Source of the DNA: Glaciecola sp. XM2
Lineage (GTDB): Bacteria; Pseudomonadota; Gammaproteobacteria; Enterobacterales; Alteromonadaceae
Reading direction: 5' to 3'
Assembly (NCBI RefSeq): GCF_018595715.1
Contig: NZ_JAHEOJ010000020.1
Span: 868,001-932,000, forward strand
Length of the DNA stretch: 64,000 bases
Shown: piece after piece, positions 28,040 through 37,739 of the stretch
Position numbering within the stretch: the first letter of the stretch is position 1
Layout of the letters: each line of letters starts with the position of its first letter
Position numbers and translations under genes: made by a program
The notes under the pieces: generated by a model
Told to the model about the DNA's origin: nothing
Seen by the model: the letters and a program-made list of their open reading frames with translations, nothing else
Database searches by the model: none

Positions 28040-28116
28040 TGGCTCCCCCTCCCCGACTCGAACGGGGGACCTGCGGATTAACAGTCCGTCGCTCTAACCA
28101 ACTGAGCTAAGGGGGA
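28040..28116 (-). tRNA. tRNA-Asn(GTT), second copy
   Basis: A 77-base cloverleaf including an encoded CCA. Acceptor arms are TCCCCCT and AGGGGGA, the anticodon stem-loop is ACGGA-CTGTTAA-TCCGC with anticodon GTT, and the T arm contains GTTCGAGTC. It is identical to the copy 27 bp upstream. Confidence 0.97.
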
Positions 28117-28143
28117 ATTTTAGATTGTTTTGCTTGTTAAAAG

Positions 28144-28220
28144 TGGCTCCCCCTCCCCGACTCGAACGGGGGACCTGCGGATTAACAGTCCGTCGCTCTA
28201 ACCAACTGAGCTAAGGGGGA
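28144..28220 (-). tRNA. tRNA-Asn(GTT), first copy
   Basis: Identical in all 77 bases to the downstream copy, with encoded CCA, anticodon GTT and the same arms. The 27-base spacer between the copies has no promoter, so the two are probably processed from one transcript. Confidence 0.97.
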
Positions 28221-28241
28221 CCTGCCTTTTAACGGATGCGC

Positions 28242-28270
28242 ATATTAATGAGCATCACCTTTCGTGTCAA
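28242..28270 (-). promoter_or_regulatory. Sigma-70 promoter for the tandem tRNA-Asn genes
   Basis: On the minus strand a perfect -35 TTGACA is followed after exactly 17 bases by TAATAT (-10), then a GC-rich discriminator GCGCATCCG. This is the layout of a stringently controlled stable-RNA promoter. Confidence 0.8.
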
Positions 28271-28452
28271 TAAACAATTGCGCTTTTTTAATATTAATTA
28301 GCGCGGGTAGACGTTTATAAAGATGCAAAATTGTCAATGTAAAAGTCAGATATTTTGACAAAACGGCTTAAGCCTTGATTTTGCTATTTATAACTAAAGG
28401 TCTAGCTTTTATAACTATAAAGAAAAAAAAAGACTAAAATACCAGTTGATCA

Positions 28453-28468
28453 CTGTACCCATGTACAG
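28453..28468. promoter_or_regulatory. LexA (SOS) box
   Basis: CTGTACCCATGTACAG satisfies the CTGT-N8-ACAG consensus exactly, and its arms CTGTAC/GTACAG are a perfect 6-bp inverted repeat. A weak -35-like TTGATC lies at 28446. Downstream on the plus strand are a small ORF and, 548 bp away, the MATE-uvrB operon; uvrB is a classical LexA target. Confidence 0.65.
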
Positions 28469-28504
28469 CTATTCATAAAACTGTAATATTGCCATCGGTT
28501 TTAC

Positions 28505-28624
28505 ATGGTTAGTAACAACTTACATAAAAAAATCACAAGGGCCTGCAAGCAAGCGTCATTATTAAGGCGCGTCGACTTATCCCCTATTTCTGTGGATAAC
28601 TATGTGGATATTAATTGTGAATAA
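28505..28624 (+). CDS. Candidate 39-residue ORF downstream of the LexA box
   Basis: ATG to TAA, 39 codons, beginning 37 bp after the LexA-type palindrome. The product starts MVSNNLHKKITRACKQ and ends SVDNYVDINCE, with a basic first half. There is no clear Shine-Dalgarno sequence and no recognised family, so it may be chance; it is listed because of its place directly behind an SOS box. Confidence 0.2.
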   Translation: MVSNNLHKKITRACKQASLLRRVDLSPISVDNYVDINCE

Positions 28625-29015
28625 AAAGTTCTGTTTTCAATAAAATGTCAACAAAGAAATGTATATTTCCGACGATTTTTTTTAAAGCTATTAAAAACAA
28701 TGAGTTACTGTTATTACATAAAATGCGCCTTGCAAACACGACATTTCTGTTTTGCTAATTTTGCCCTGTGCGTTACTTTTGCGAGCAATACCTGAGCGTC
28801 AATGGTGCTGTGGGATGTCAAACACGATGTGTCATATTAATGACATCGTTGCCTTGTAAAAAAGGGGGCTGTGGAGAATCCTTTTTCATGGGTTATTTAT
28901 TAAATTTGATACTTTATTAGTATGCATTGCACTATAGTTAGCAGATGGGTGTATAAACTCATTCTTAATATCGATTATTTTAGAGGTACACAGCATTTCT
29001 GTTCAAACCCCCTCA

Positions 29016-30392
29016 GTGCCGCGCAATTTATTAAAAGACGAAATAGCGCCTACTTTACGAAACATGACGATCCCGATGATCCTTGGCATGGTTATGTTGA
29101 TGACCTTCAGCCTTGTGGATACATTTTTTGTTAGCTTGTTGGGTACGCAAGAGCTTGCCGCCATAAGTTTTACCTTTCCTGTCACGTTTACCATCATTAG
29201 TTTGAATATTGGTTTAGGCATCGGTACGTCCGCTATTATCGGTAAGTTTCTGGGAAGCGGTGAAAGTACGCACGCAAAAGCCATTGCTAGCGGTGCGTTA
29301 ATGCTCAGCGTTATCTTGGTGGGGGCCCTTTGTATTATTGCGTATTTGTTTATCACGCCTATTTTTAGCGCGATGGGCGCAACACAGGAGTTGCTACCAT
29401 TTATTCGTGACTACATGTCGGTCTGGCTAATATCAGGGGTGTTGCTGGCCATTCCCATGGTCGGCAACAGTGTATTGCGAGCTGCAGGAGACACTAAAAC
29501 GCCCAGTATTATTATGGCGGTCGGGGGAGCAATTAATGCCGTTTTAGATCCCATTCTTATTTTTGGATTTGGCTCTTTCGAAGGGTTTGGTATCAAAGGC
29601 GCCGCCATAGCAACATGCATCGCATGGGCCGTTTGTGTTGTTTGGATTTTGTATTTGTTGGCAGTAAAACGCCAGCTCATCGAGCCTCGCCTACTCAACC
29701 TGCAAGACTTTAGGCAAGCTGCCAGAGGGGTGCTTAGCATTGGGATTCCGGCAGCAGGTGCAAATATGTTAACGCCTATAGCTGGCGGCGTGCTCACCGC
29801 TGTGGTAGCCACCTATGGTGCCGAAGCAGTTGCCGCTTGGGGGGTGGGTAGCCGGCTTGAATCGTTAGCAAGCATTATTGTGTTGGCGTTATCGATGTCG
29901 TTACCGCCGTTTATTAGCCAGAACTTTGGTGCCAATCAATTTGAACGTATCAAACAGGCATATTTAATCAGTTTGCGATTTGTCATGGGATGGCAGCTGT
30001 TTATGTTTGTCATCCTCGCGCTAAGCTCGGGGCTAATTGCGAATGTCTTTGCTAAAGAAGAAAGTGTTGCACAATATATACAATTGTTTTTGTTGATCGT
30101 TCCATTAGGATATGGACTACAAGGTATTATCATATTGACGAACTCGTCGTTAAATGCCTTGCACAAACCTATGTCCGCGCTTGTACTTTCGGTCATTCGT
30201 TTGTTTGTGTGCTATGTGCCCATTGCCTACTTAGGCAGCCATTTTTTCGGTTTAACGGGCTTGTTCTGGGGATGCGTTGTGGCAAATTTCTTTACCGCAG
30301 GTGCCTCCTATTATTGGTTCACCAAAGAAGTAAACGCGCAAATTCAGCGAAAAGAACAGACTATCAAAAAGGATATCTTGCTTAATGAGTAA
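29016..30392 (+). CDS. MATE family efflux transporter
   Basis: A 458-residue, 12-helix multidrug/toxic-compound extrusion pump of the NorM/DinF superfamily. The N-terminal [20 protein letters not shown] and repeated motifs ([30 protein letters not shown]) are typical. The GTG at 29016 lacks a ribosome site; an in-frame ATT at 28995 has AGAGG 8 bases upstream and would add ISVQTPS, so the true start may be that rare codon. The end overlaps uvrB by 8 bp, indicating one transcript. Possible SOS control comes from the LexA box upstream. Confidence 0.9.
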   Translation: MPRNLLKDEIAPTLRNMTIPMILGMVMLMTFSLVDTFFVSLLGTQELAAISFTFPVTFTIISLNIGLGIGTSAIIGKFLGSGESTHAKAIASGALMLSVILVGALCIIAYLFITPIFSAMGATQELLPFIRDYMSVWLISGVLLAIPMVGNSVLRAAGDTKTPSIIMAVGGAINAVLDPILIFGFGSFEGFGIKGAAIATCIAWAVCVVWILYLLAVKRQLIEPRLLNLQDFRQAARGVLSIGIPAAGANMLTPIAGGVLTAVVATYGAEAVAAWGVGSRLESLASIIVLALSMSLPPFISQNFGANQFERIKQAYLISLRFVMGWQLFMFVILALSSGLIANVFAKEESVAQYIQLFLLIVPLGYGLQGIIILTNSSLNALHKPMSALVLSVIRLFVCYVPIAYLGSHFFGLTGLFWGCVVANFFTAGASYYWFTKEVNAQIQRKEQTIKKDILLNE

Positions 30393-32403
30393 AGGTTTTG
30401 ACCTTGTTTCATCTTATTCACCAGCGGGTGACCAGCCAACCGCAATTGAAGCATTAGTTGACGGTCTTGATAGTGGGTTGGCGCGCCAAACCCTATTAGG
30501 CGTTACGGGTTCTGGTAAAACATTCAGTATGGCCAATGTCATATCAAGGGTGCAGCGACCAACACTTATTTTGGCACATAACAAAACCCTCGCCGCCCAG
30601 CTTTATGGAGAGATGAAAGACTTCTTCCCGAATAACGCGGTGGAGTACTTTGTTTCATATTACGATTATTACCAACCAGAAGCTTATGTGCCAAGCACCG
30701 ATACCTTTATTGAAAAAGACGCCTCTATCAATGACCACATAGAGCAGATGCGTTTGTCTGCCACCAAGGCGTTAATGGAGCGAAGAGATGTAGTGATCAT
30801 TGCATCTGTATCGGCCATATACGGATTGGGCGACCCTAAAAGCTACATGAAAATGCTCTTACATTTGCGAAAGGGCGATTTGATGGACCAACGCGACATT
30901 TTACGTCGCCTTGCAGAACTTCAATACAAACGCAACGACATCGCTTTTGAACGAGGCACGTTTAGAGTGCGCGGGGATGTTATTGATATTTTCCCGGCAG
31001 ATTCTGAAAAGCAAGCGGTACGCGTGCAGCTGTTTGACGAAGAAATAGAACAAATCAGCCTATTCGACCCACTTACCGGCGTGGTCGATAAGAATGTGGT
31101 TCGCACCACCGTATTTCCTAAAACGCACTACGTGACGCCTAGAGAAAAAATTGTAGATGCGATTGAGCACATCAAGGCTGAGCTAAAAGATCGTCAAAAA
31201 TATCTTAAAGATAATCATAAACTTTTGGAAGAACAGCGTATTTCGCAGCGCACGCAGTTTGATATTGAGATGATGCTGGAGCTTGGATATTGTTCGGGGA
31301 TTGAAAATTACTCGCGTTATCTATCTGGGCGAGCGCCTGGCGAGCCGCCCCCAACATTAATTGATTATTTCCCTGCAGATGGTTTGCTGTTTATTGATGA
31401 GTCGCATGTGACCGTATCGCAAATTGGAGCGATGTATAAAGGTGACCGTTCGCGCAAAGAAACTTTAGTCGAATATGGCTTTAGATTGCCATCTGCCCTC
31501 GATAACCGACCTCTTAAGTTTGAGGAATTTGAGCACATATCACCACAAACCATATACGTCTCAGCAACGCCCGGTAATTACGAGCTTGAAAAGTCTGACG
31601 GCGATATCATTGAGCAAGTGGTGCGTCCAACAGGCTTATTAGACCCAGAAATTGAAGTGAGGCCTGTGGCGACGCAGGTAGACGATGTGCTGTCTGAAAT
31701 TCATAAGCGCGTCGCGGTGAACGAGCGCGTCTTGATAACCACCTTAACAAAGCGAATGGCCGAGGATTTATCTGAATACCTCAATGAACATGGTGTCAAA
31801 GTGCGTTATCTACATTCTGACATCGATACCGTTGAGCGTATTGAAATTATCCGCGATCTGCGCATTGGTAAGTTCGATGTACTAGTGGGCATCAATCTTC
31901 TTAGAGAAGGTTTGGATATGCCAGAGGTCTCTCTCGTTGCCATTCTTGACGCCGATAAAGAAGGCTTCTTGCGCGCTGAAAAATCCTTGATCCAAACCAT
32001 TGGTAGGGCGGCTCGACACCTTAACGGCCGAGCTATCTTGTATGCTGACAGAATCACCAACTCCATGAAAAAGGCGATGGATGAAACCGACCGCCGCCGA
32101 AACAAGCAGCGTGAACATAATTTAGCAAACAACATCGTGCCGCAGCAGCTTAACAAGCCCATTACCGACATTATGGACCTTGGTGATAGCTCGGCTCACC
32201 CAGCATCGGGCAAAGTGAGGCTCAAGAAGGTTGCCGATAAGCAAAAAGCGCAAAAAGCCCTTTCGGTCACAGACATGATGGCGAGGATATCAGAGTTAGA
32301 GAAAAGCATGTTTGAATATGCGCGAGATTTAGAATTTGAAAAAGCAGCATCATTACGTGATGAAGTAGAAACGCTGAGAGCTGAAGTCGTAAAACTGTCT
32401 TAA
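30385..32403 (+). CDS. uvrB: Excinuclease ABC subunit B
   Basis: A 672-residue DNA-damage-recognition helicase of nucleotide excision repair. The Walker A motif GVTGSGKTF is near residue 40, the beta-hairpin [12 protein letters not shown] near 93-104, the DEAD-like box FIDESH near 337, helicase motifs [14 protein letters not shown] near 506 and QTIGRAARH near 540, and the UvrC-binding UVR helix [18 protein letters not shown] at the C-terminus. Complete and standard in length. It overlaps the MATE gene by 8 bp, an unusual partner. Confidence 0.98.
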   Translation: MSKGFDLVSSYSPAGDQPTAIEALVDGLDSGLARQTLLGVTGSGKTFSMANVISRVQRPTLILAHNKTLAAQLYGEMKDFFPNNAVEYFVSYYDYYQPEAYVPSTDTFIEKDASINDHIEQMRLSATKALMERRDVVIIASVSAIYGLGDPKSYMKMLLHLRKGDLMDQRDILRRLAELQYKRNDIAFERGTFRVRGDVIDIFPADSEKQAVRVQLFDEEIEQISLFDPLTGVVDKNVVRTTVFPKTHYVTPREKIVDAIEHIKAELKDRQKYLKDNHKLLEEQRISQRTQFDIEMMLELGYCSGIENYSRYLSGRAPGEPPPTLIDYFPADGLLFIDESHVTVSQIGAMYKGDRSRKETLVEYGFRLPSALDNRPLKFEEFEHISPQTIYVSATPGNYELEKSDGDIIEQVVRPTGLLDPEIEVRPVATQVDDVLSEIHKRVAVNERVLITTLTKRMAEDLSEYLNEHGVKVRYLHSDIDTVERIEIIRDLRIGKFDVLVGINLLREGLDMPEVSLVAILDADKEGFLRAEKSLIQTIGRAARHLNGRAILYADRITNSMKKAMDETDRRRNKQREHNLANNIVPQQLNKPITDIMDLGDSSAHPASGKVRLKKVADKQKAQKALSVTDMMARISELEKSMFEYARDLEFEKAASLRDEVETLRAEVVKLS

Positions 32404-32547
32404 TTTTGTACAATTATGTCAAAAGGTGTAAAGTTTTAGTTATACAAAACGATAACTAATACATGTTTAGAGGTTTAACGTGTCGGGTTAATGTACCGTA
32501 TGCACGTTTCACTTTGGTATACACCATTTTGTTACACAGGAACGACT

Positions 32548-33477
32548 ATGCTTAATCGTCTGCAGGAATCGGATATTAAATTATTGCGCGTGTTTTACGC
32601 GGTTGCCTCATGCAATGGCTTTACAGCCGCTGAGCCGGTATTACGTATGCAGCGCCCCAATATTAGTGCCGCTATTAAGAAACTCGAAGAACGCCTAGAT
32701 TTAGTGCTGTGTCATCGCGGGAGAGGCGGGTTTCAAATGACCAAAGAAGGTGAGGTTGTCTTCCAAGAGACCAAGCGCATTTTTAACGCCTTCGATAACT
32801 TTGTTTTCAACTTAAAAAGCTTACACGACGATTATTCGGGCCATATCACCATTGTATTAATGTCTGGATTAGCCACGTCTATGCAACTGGCCGTAGCAAA
32901 AGCGGTAAAAAGTACCATGAAGAAGTTTGATGATATTCATGTGAATATTCAAACTCGCCTATATAACGAAGTGGAGCATGTGGCGTTGTCTGGCGAGTGC
33001 CACTTGGTGCTATCTACCTACGACATGGTCAAGCCCGAATCGGTCACCTTTCACCCAGTGGGTATCCAGTCGGTAGGGCGCTTGTATTGCGCGCCAACGC
33101 ACCCTTTGGCTAAGTTCAGAGATGTGGATGCACTGCCTGACAATGTGAACATCGAAGACTATCCCGCCATTGGTATTTCGGGGCTATCTTCCTCTAACTA
33201 TATTTCTAACGACAAGCGCTTGAGTATTCAAACCTTTTCAGATTCGTTTGAAGTATGTATGGCGGCGATCATGACCGGCGAATACGTAGGTTTATTGCCT
33301 GACTATATTGCCAAAGAGCAGGGGGCTGCGACCGGGCTTGTGCCCATCGCCAGAGGAAGCATGTTTGAGTTTAAGCACGACTTGTTTGTCATGAACGGTA
33401 AAAATACGCGTTTAAACCCTGTTTTACGTTACTGCATCAAAGAAATTGAATACTTTGTGTCTGAGAGCCAAAAATAG
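32548..33477 (+). CDS. LysR-family transcriptional regulator
   Basis: A 309-residue regulator. The N-terminal winged helix-turn-helix is clear: LLRVFYAVASCNGFTAAEPVL, then MQRPNISAAIKKLEERLDLVL and CHRGRGGFQMTKEG. An effector-binding domain fills the rest. The frame is open to 32491, but the ATG at 32548 has an ACAGGA ribosome site and gives the normal start. Neighbours (uvrB, queC) do not reveal its target; it ends 21 bp from queC in convergent orientation. Confidence 0.88.
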   Translation: MLNRLQESDIKLLRVFYAVASCNGFTAAEPVLRMQRPNISAAIKKLEERLDLVLCHRGRGGFQMTKEGEVVFQETKRIFNAFDNFVFNLKSLHDDYSGHITIVLMSGLATSMQLAVAKAVKSTMKKFDDIHVNIQTRLYNEVEHVALSGECHLVLSTYDMVKPESVTFHPVGIQSVGRLYCAPTHPLAKFRDVDALPDNVNIEDYPAIGISGLSSSNYISNDKRLSIQTFSDSFEVCMAAIMTGEYVGLLPDYIAKEQGAATGLVPIARGSMFEFKHDLFVMNGKNTRLNPVLRYCIKEIEYFVSESQK

Positions 33478-33490
33478 AAATAACGATATT

Positions 33491-33515
33491 CAGTGGCGTT
33501 AAAAATACGCCACTG
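33491..33515. terminator. Inverted repeat spanning the queC stop codon
   Basis: CAGTGGCGT/ACGCCACTG, a perfect 9-bp stem with a 7-base loop whose TTA is the queC stop on the minus strand. It lies between two convergent genes and has only weak T-tracts, so it is either a poor bidirectional terminator or an RNA-stabilising hairpin. Confidence 0.5.
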
Positions 33516-34185
33516 GATCTTTCACTCCGTTGAGTTCGAACGCTTCCAAGCGCTCTTGGCAAGACCCGCACTTTCCGCACGCTTTTTCCAAACCTTTGTA
33601 ACACGTCCATGTCTCGCCGTAGTCTAAACCTAAGGCAAGACCAGTGCGCAATATGTCTATTTTGTTTTGTGCAATAAACGGTGCGCGAATATCCACCGCT
33701 TCGTAGTTTGCGATTTGACACACCGAATTCATGGCGTCTAAAAATTCTGTTCGACAATCGGGGTAGATGGCATGATCCCCAGAGTGGGCACCAAAATAAA
33801 CCGCCTCAGCGCCAATAGACACCGCATAACCCACCGCCATAGATAACATAATCATATTGCGATTAGGCACCACGGTCTGTTGCATTGATGCCTCAGCGTA
33901 ATGGCCTTCTGGCACGTCGATATCATCGGTAAGGGCTGAGCCTTTTAATAAGGGCAGAATGCTCGACACATCGACAAGTTGAAATGGATAGCCGTATTTG
34001 TCGCACACCGCTTGTGCGACATCTAATTCTTTCTTATGGCGTTGACCATAGTTAAATGCAACGGGATACACCTCGTAGCCGTCAAGCGCAGCTTGTCTAA
34101 GTACGGTATAAGAATCCATGCCGCCAGAGTAGATAACAACAATTTTGCCTTTGGTGTTGGAATTTTGCGAGCCTGTCATGATCAC
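33499..34185 (-). CDS. queC: 7-cyano-7-deazaguanine synthase
   Basis: A 228-residue ATP-dependent enzyme converting 7-carboxy-7-deazaguanine to preQ0 in queuosine synthesis. The PP-loop [14 protein letters not shown] is near residue 15, and the zinc-binding cysteines are in [15 protein letters not shown] near residue 203. Divergent from queE, the preceding enzyme of the pathway, across 81 bp, so both steps are probably coordinated. Confidence 0.96.
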   Translation of the reverse strand: MIMTGSQNSNTKGKIVVIYSGGMDSYTVLRQAALDGYEVYPVAFNYGQRHKKELDVAQAVCDKYGYPFQLVDVSSILPLLKGSALTDDIDVPEGHYAEASMQQTVVPNRNMIMLSMAVGYAVSIGAEAVYFGAHSGDHAIYPDCRTEFLDAMNSVCQIANYEAVDIRAPFIAQNKIDILRTGLALGLDYGETWTCYKGLEKACGKCGSCQERLEAFELNGVKDPVAYF

Positions 34186-34266
34186 CTTGATAAAAGTTAG
34201 GGTATACTTGCAGATCTTAAGCTATCTGCTCGCAAATCCCAATGTAAAATAATAAAAGAGAGGCAT

Positions 34267-34941
34267 ATGACACGTTTATTGGTCAATGAAGTGTTTGAAT
34301 CGATACAAGGTGAAGGCGCATTTACCGGTGTCCCCTCAATTTTTGTACGCCTGCAAGGCTGTCCAGTTGGCTGCCCATGGTGCGATACTAAACATACTTG
34401 GGAGACCAAGCCTGAGAATGTTCGTGAGCAAGATGTGATCATGCAAGAAACCGTCGATACTGAGCATTATTTCAGCGGTGACACACACGATATATTTCGC
34501 TTATTTGAAAAACAGGGCTATCGCGCTAAAAACATTGTTTTGACCGGCGGTGAGCCCTGCATGTTTGACCTCACCGAATTTAGCACAGCTGCCATTGCAA
34601 AGGGCTACAGCGTGCAAATTGAGACCAGTGGTACCTTTGAAATTATCTGCCATCCAGATGTATGGGTGACGCTATCGCCTAAAATCAACATGAAAGGTGG
34701 CTTTGAGGTACGAAAAGACGCTCTAGTGCGGGCAAACGAAATAAAGCATCCCATTGCAATGCAGAAACATATCGATGAACTCGATAGTTTATTGGCAAGT
34801 GCTAATCTCGATACCTTACCGGTTATCTACCTACAACCGATTAGTATGCAAAAGCGAGCCACACAACTTGCAGTTGCCACTTGTATTGAACGTAACTGGC
34901 GTTTATCGTTACAAACACATAAGTTTATTGGAGTGGAGTAA
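34267..34941 (+). CDS. queE: 7-carboxy-7-deazaguanine synthase
   Basis: A 224-residue radical SAM enzyme that makes 7-carboxy-7-deazaguanine from 6-carboxytetrahydropterin. The cluster motif C-x3-C-x2-C is visible as GCPVGCPWCDTKHTW near residue 34-48, and the N-terminal NEVFESIQGEGAFTG is diagnostic. A GAGAGGC ribosome site precedes the ATG. It is followed without a gap by a periplasmic binding-protein-like gene. Confidence 0.96.
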   Translation: MTRLLVNEVFESIQGEGAFTGVPSIFVRLQGCPVGCPWCDTKHTWETKPENVREQDVIMQETVDTEHYFSGDTHDIFRLFEKQGYRAKNIVLTGGEPCMFDLTEFSTAAIAKGYSVQIETSGTFEIICHPDVWVTLSPKINMKGGFEVRKDALVRANEIKHPIAMQKHIDELDSLLASANLDTLPVIYLQPISMQKRATQLAVATCIERNWRLSLQTHKFIGVE

Positions 34942-35814
34942 GTGAAAACCTTCGGTGTTGTTTTTATCGCTTTTTCGCTAATGTTCGCCAGACCAGTTTA
35001 CTCTGCTGTGTGGGTAATCACCTATCCACAAGAGGCCTTGGAGGACGATATCCGCTATGACTATCCGCTCGCATTACTGGCATTGGCGCTAGATAAAACA
35101 AGCGTACGCTACGAACTCAAAGCTTCTACTAAACCAATGCGTCAAGCCCGAGCGCTTAAACGCTTGGAAGAAAACCTTGAAATTAATGTGGTATGGGCAA
35201 TGACCGACACCACTCGCGAAGAGCATCTTCTTCCTGTTCGTATCCCCATTGCCAAGGGCTTAATAGGGTGGCGTATGTTTGTGGCCCCCAAAAACAGCCG
35301 ATTTGTGAATGCTGATATCAACTCACTAAGTGATTTACTTGAATATGAGCCAGTGCAGGGGATTGCGTGGCCAGATACAAAAATATTGCAGGCAAACGGC
35401 TTTAACGTGGTTACCTCTCGCGATTATGCTGAGGCTTTGAACATGATCAAAACACGACAAGCGGATTTTTTCCCGCGTTCGGTGATTGAAGTGGAAAGAG
35501 AAACAGAAAGCCAAGCAAGTACCACCTTAACATTTCGTCCAGGTATCGCCGTACGCTACCCAAGCGCGATGTACTTTTTCTTCAACAAGCGCAATATAAC
35601 CTTAGCAAAACTCGTCGAGACGGGGCTACACAGAGCGATTGAAGACGGCAGTTTCGATGCATTGTTTATGGAACATTTTGGTGGCACGATTGAGCGTCTT
35701 GACTTAAACGGCCTATCATACTTCCAGCTTGCCAATCCATTGCTACCGCCACTTACACCTACCGCAGATGAGCGTTTGTGGTATTACCCAGTTGGCGCGA
35801 GAAATCCTCAATAA
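34942..35814 (+). CDS. Periplasmic solute-binding-like protein
   Basis: A 290-residue exported protein with a signal peptide (ending RPVYSA, about residue 21). Its fold pattern, with KASTKPMRQARALKRLE, then two lobes and a C-terminal HRAIEDGSFDALFMEHFGG, resembles the amino-acid binding protein family (SBP_bac_3) found as orphan proteins in Alteromonadales. No permease or ATPase lies beside it. The GTG start immediately follows the queE stop, with GGAG 3 bases upstream, so translation is probably coupled. The ligand is unknown. Confidence 0.65.
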   Translation: MKTFGVVFIAFSLMFARPVYSAVWVITYPQEALEDDIRYDYPLALLALALDKTSVRYELKASTKPMRQARALKRLEENLEINVVWAMTDTTREEHLLPVRIPIAKGLIGWRMFVAPKNSRFVNADINSLSDLLEYEPVQGIAWPDTKILQANGFNVVTSRDYAEALNMIKTRQADFFPRSVIEVERETESQASTTLTFRPGIAVRYPSAMYFFFNKRNITLAKLVETGLHRAIEDGSFDALFMEHFGGTIERLDLNGLSYFQLANPLLPPLTPTADERLWYYPVGARNPQ

Positions 35815-35835
35815 AAAGGGCGATCACTCGCCCTT
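35813..35835 (-). terminator. Terminator overlapping the 3' end of asnB
   Basis: Stem AAGGGCGA/TCGCCCTT with a 4-base loop; on the minus strand a T5 run follows. The hairpin includes the last codons of asnB. It could also slow transcription of the convergent binding-protein gene. Confidence 0.65.
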
Positions 35836-37497
35836 AAATTCACCGCTGTGAATAGATTTCATCGAGCGACCAGATGGGTCTGCCATTTCTTTAAATGACG
35901 CATCCCATTCTAGAGCTTCTACCGTACTGCAAGCAATTGATTTGCCTCCAGGAACGCATCTGGCGGCACTTTCTTGTGGGAAGAAGTCCTCAAATACGGT
36001 GCGATAAAAGTACCCTTCTTTTGTATCAGGCGTATTAATTGGGAAGCGGTATTGTGCCGTTTCTAATTGTTGATCAGTGACTTGCTCGTTAACAAATTCA
36101 CGGATTGAGTCAATCCATGAGTAGCCTACGCCATCGCCAAACTGTTCTTTTTGACGCCATAATACTTCTGCGGGTAAGTACGAGTCGTCATCAAAGGCTT
36201 TGCGCAAAATCCATTTTTCCATGCGTCCGTCTAAACACATTTTATCTTTCGGATTGAGGCGCATAGCAACATCCATAAATTCTTTATCAAGGAATGGAAC
36301 ACGGGCTTCAACGCCCCAAGCAGACGTGGCTTTGTTGGCTCTGGCGCAGTCAAACATATGTAAGCGGTCGAGCTTGCGCACCGTTTCCTCATGAAACTCT
36401 TTGTCATTAGGAGCTTTGTGGAAGTACAAATACCCACCAAATATTTCATCGGCACCTTCACCCGATAGTACCATCTTAATGCCCATCGCTTTTATTTTCC
36501 GCGTCATCAAGTACATAGGTGTTGCCGCACGAATGGTAGTGGTATCGAAGGTTTCTAGATGGTAAATCACATCTCTAATGGCATCTAAGCCTTCTTGAAT
36601 AGTAAAGTGAATTTCGTGGTGCACGGTACCAATCATATCGGCTACTTTGCGCGCTGCAAGCAGGTCAGGCGCGCCTGCAAGCCCAACTGCGAAGCTGTGC
36701 AATCGAGGCCACCAAGCATCGCTTTGGTCACCGTCTTCAACGCGTTTGGCGACATATCGAGCGGCAACCGCTGATACAAGTGATGAATCTAAACCACCAG
36801 ATAATAATACTGCGTAGGGTACATCTGACATTAGATGCGACTTAACTGACTTCTCAAAAGCATGTTTTAGGTCTTCAAGATTGGTCTCGTTATTTTTAAC
36901 GTTGTTGTAATCCATCCAATCGCGTTTGTAATACTTTTGTAGTTTACCATTGAGCATATAGTGTCCCGGCGGAAACTCTTGTACAGTTTTGCAAATGGGA
37001 ACCAATGCTTTCATTTCTGACGCGACGTAAAAGTTGCCGAACTCATCAAAACCGGTATACAGAGGGATGATACCGATGTGATCGCGGGCAATCAGGTAAT
37101 TACCGGTTTTTTTATCGTATAAAACAAAGGCAAACATACCTTGGAGTTCATCTATGAACTCAACGCCTTTTTGTTGATAAAGCGGCAAAATGACTTCGCA
37201 ATCAGAACGGGTCGAAAATGCGTAATTTGGTACGCTAGCTTGGGCAAGTTCTTTGTGATTATATATTTCGCCATTGACCGCTAAGATTTGCTCGCCCGTG
37301 TCGCTTACTAACGGCTGTGCGCCGGTGTCTACGTCTACAATGGCTAAGCGCTCGTGGCAAAGAATAGCGCGCTCGTCTTGCCAAATGCCAGACCAATCTG
37401 GTCCGCGATGGCGCAATAATTTGGAGAGTTCTAAGGCTTTTGTCCTTAGTTCTGTTGCATCTGTTTTGATATCAAGGATACCGAATATACCACACAT
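35824..37497 (-). CDS. asnB: Asparagine synthase B (glutamine-hydrolysing)
   Basis: A 557-residue class II amidotransferase that makes asparagine from aspartate, glutamine and ATP. The catalytic Cys2 heads the N-terminal domain (MCGIFGILDIK), with LRHRGPDWSG and LAIVDVDTGAQPL following, and the synthetase domain has the PP-loop VLLSGGLDSSLVSA near residue 232. The E. coli AsnB is of nearly the same length (554). It ends in a hairpin overlapping the stop codon and converges on the preceding gene. Confidence 0.96.
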   Translation of the reverse strand: MCGIFGILDIKTDATELRTKALELSKLLRHRGPDWSGIWQDERAILCHERLAIVDVDTGAQPLVSDTGEQILAVNGEIYNHKELAQASVPNYAFSTRSDCEVILPLYQQKGVEFIDELQGMFAFVLYDKKTGNYLIARDHIGIIPLYTGFDEFGNFYVASEMKALVPICKTVQEFPPGHYMLNGKLQKYYKRDWMDYNNVKNNETNLEDLKHAFEKSVKSHLMSDVPYAVLLSGGLDSSLVSAVAARYVAKRVEDGDQSDAWWPRLHSFAVGLAGAPDLLAARKVADMIGTVHHEIHFTIQEGLDAIRDVIYHLETFDTTTIRAATPMYLMTRKIKAMGIKMVLSGEGADEIFGGYLYFHKAPNDKEFHEETVRKLDRLHMFDCARANKATSAWGVEARVPFLDKEFMDVAMRLNPKDKMCLDGRMEKWILRKAFDDDSYLPAEVLWRQKEQFGDGVGYSWIDSIREFVNEQVTDQQLETAQYRFPINTPDTKEGYFYRTVFEDFFPQESAARCVPGGKSIACSTVEALEWDASFKEMADPSGRSMKSIHSGEFKGE

Positions 37498-37670
37498 AAA
37501 TAGGGGTGCCTCTGTTCAGCTAGTGATTTGTGTCGGATTTTCTGTCGGAAGTTTCGCAGCCCAGGACGTTTTGTGAATCCTTTATTATTATTATGTGATC
37601 TGCATTTTGAATGTGCCATGATGAGCATGAAATGCAAGTAATTATTGCTATTTGACGGCATCTTTTTCAT

Positions 37671-37704
37671 AAAAAAGGTGAATACCTTTCGATATTCACC
37701 TTTT
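37671..37704 (-). terminator. Terminator of the M28 peptidase gene
   Basis: Twelve-bp stem (TATTCACCTTTT paired with AAAAGGTGAATA) and 8-base loop, with a T6 tract in the minus direction, 36 bp after the peptidase stop. Confidence 0.85.
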
Positions 37705-37739
37705 GCTAACATTTTTAACGTTTAATAGGGCTTTATTAC

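Larger units (their letters stand above)
28221..29015. other. 795-bp stretch between tRNA-Asn and the MATE gene
   Basis: Apart from the tRNA promoter it is AT-rich and holds no recognisable long gene. It contains a perfect LexA-type palindrome (28453-28468), a 39-codon ORF (28505-28624) and one exact DnaA-box nonamer, TGTGGATAA at 28591. The remainder shows nothing I can name. Confidence 0.6.

Noticed and set aside
28040-28220. Two identical tRNA-Asn copies considered as an assembly duplication or an integration site scar
   Set aside because: The 27-base spacer and flanks differ, the promoter is upstream of the first copy only, and no integrase or attachment-type partial tRNA repeat is seen; tandem identical tRNA genes are common.
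28577-28611. An exact DnaA-box nonamer (TGTGGATAA) and two near matches, considered as a replication origin or DnaA-regulated site
   Set aside because: Only one exact box, no AT-rich 13-mer array in register, and none of the usual origin neighbours (dnaA, dnaN, mnmG) nearby; chance in AT-rich DNA is more likely.
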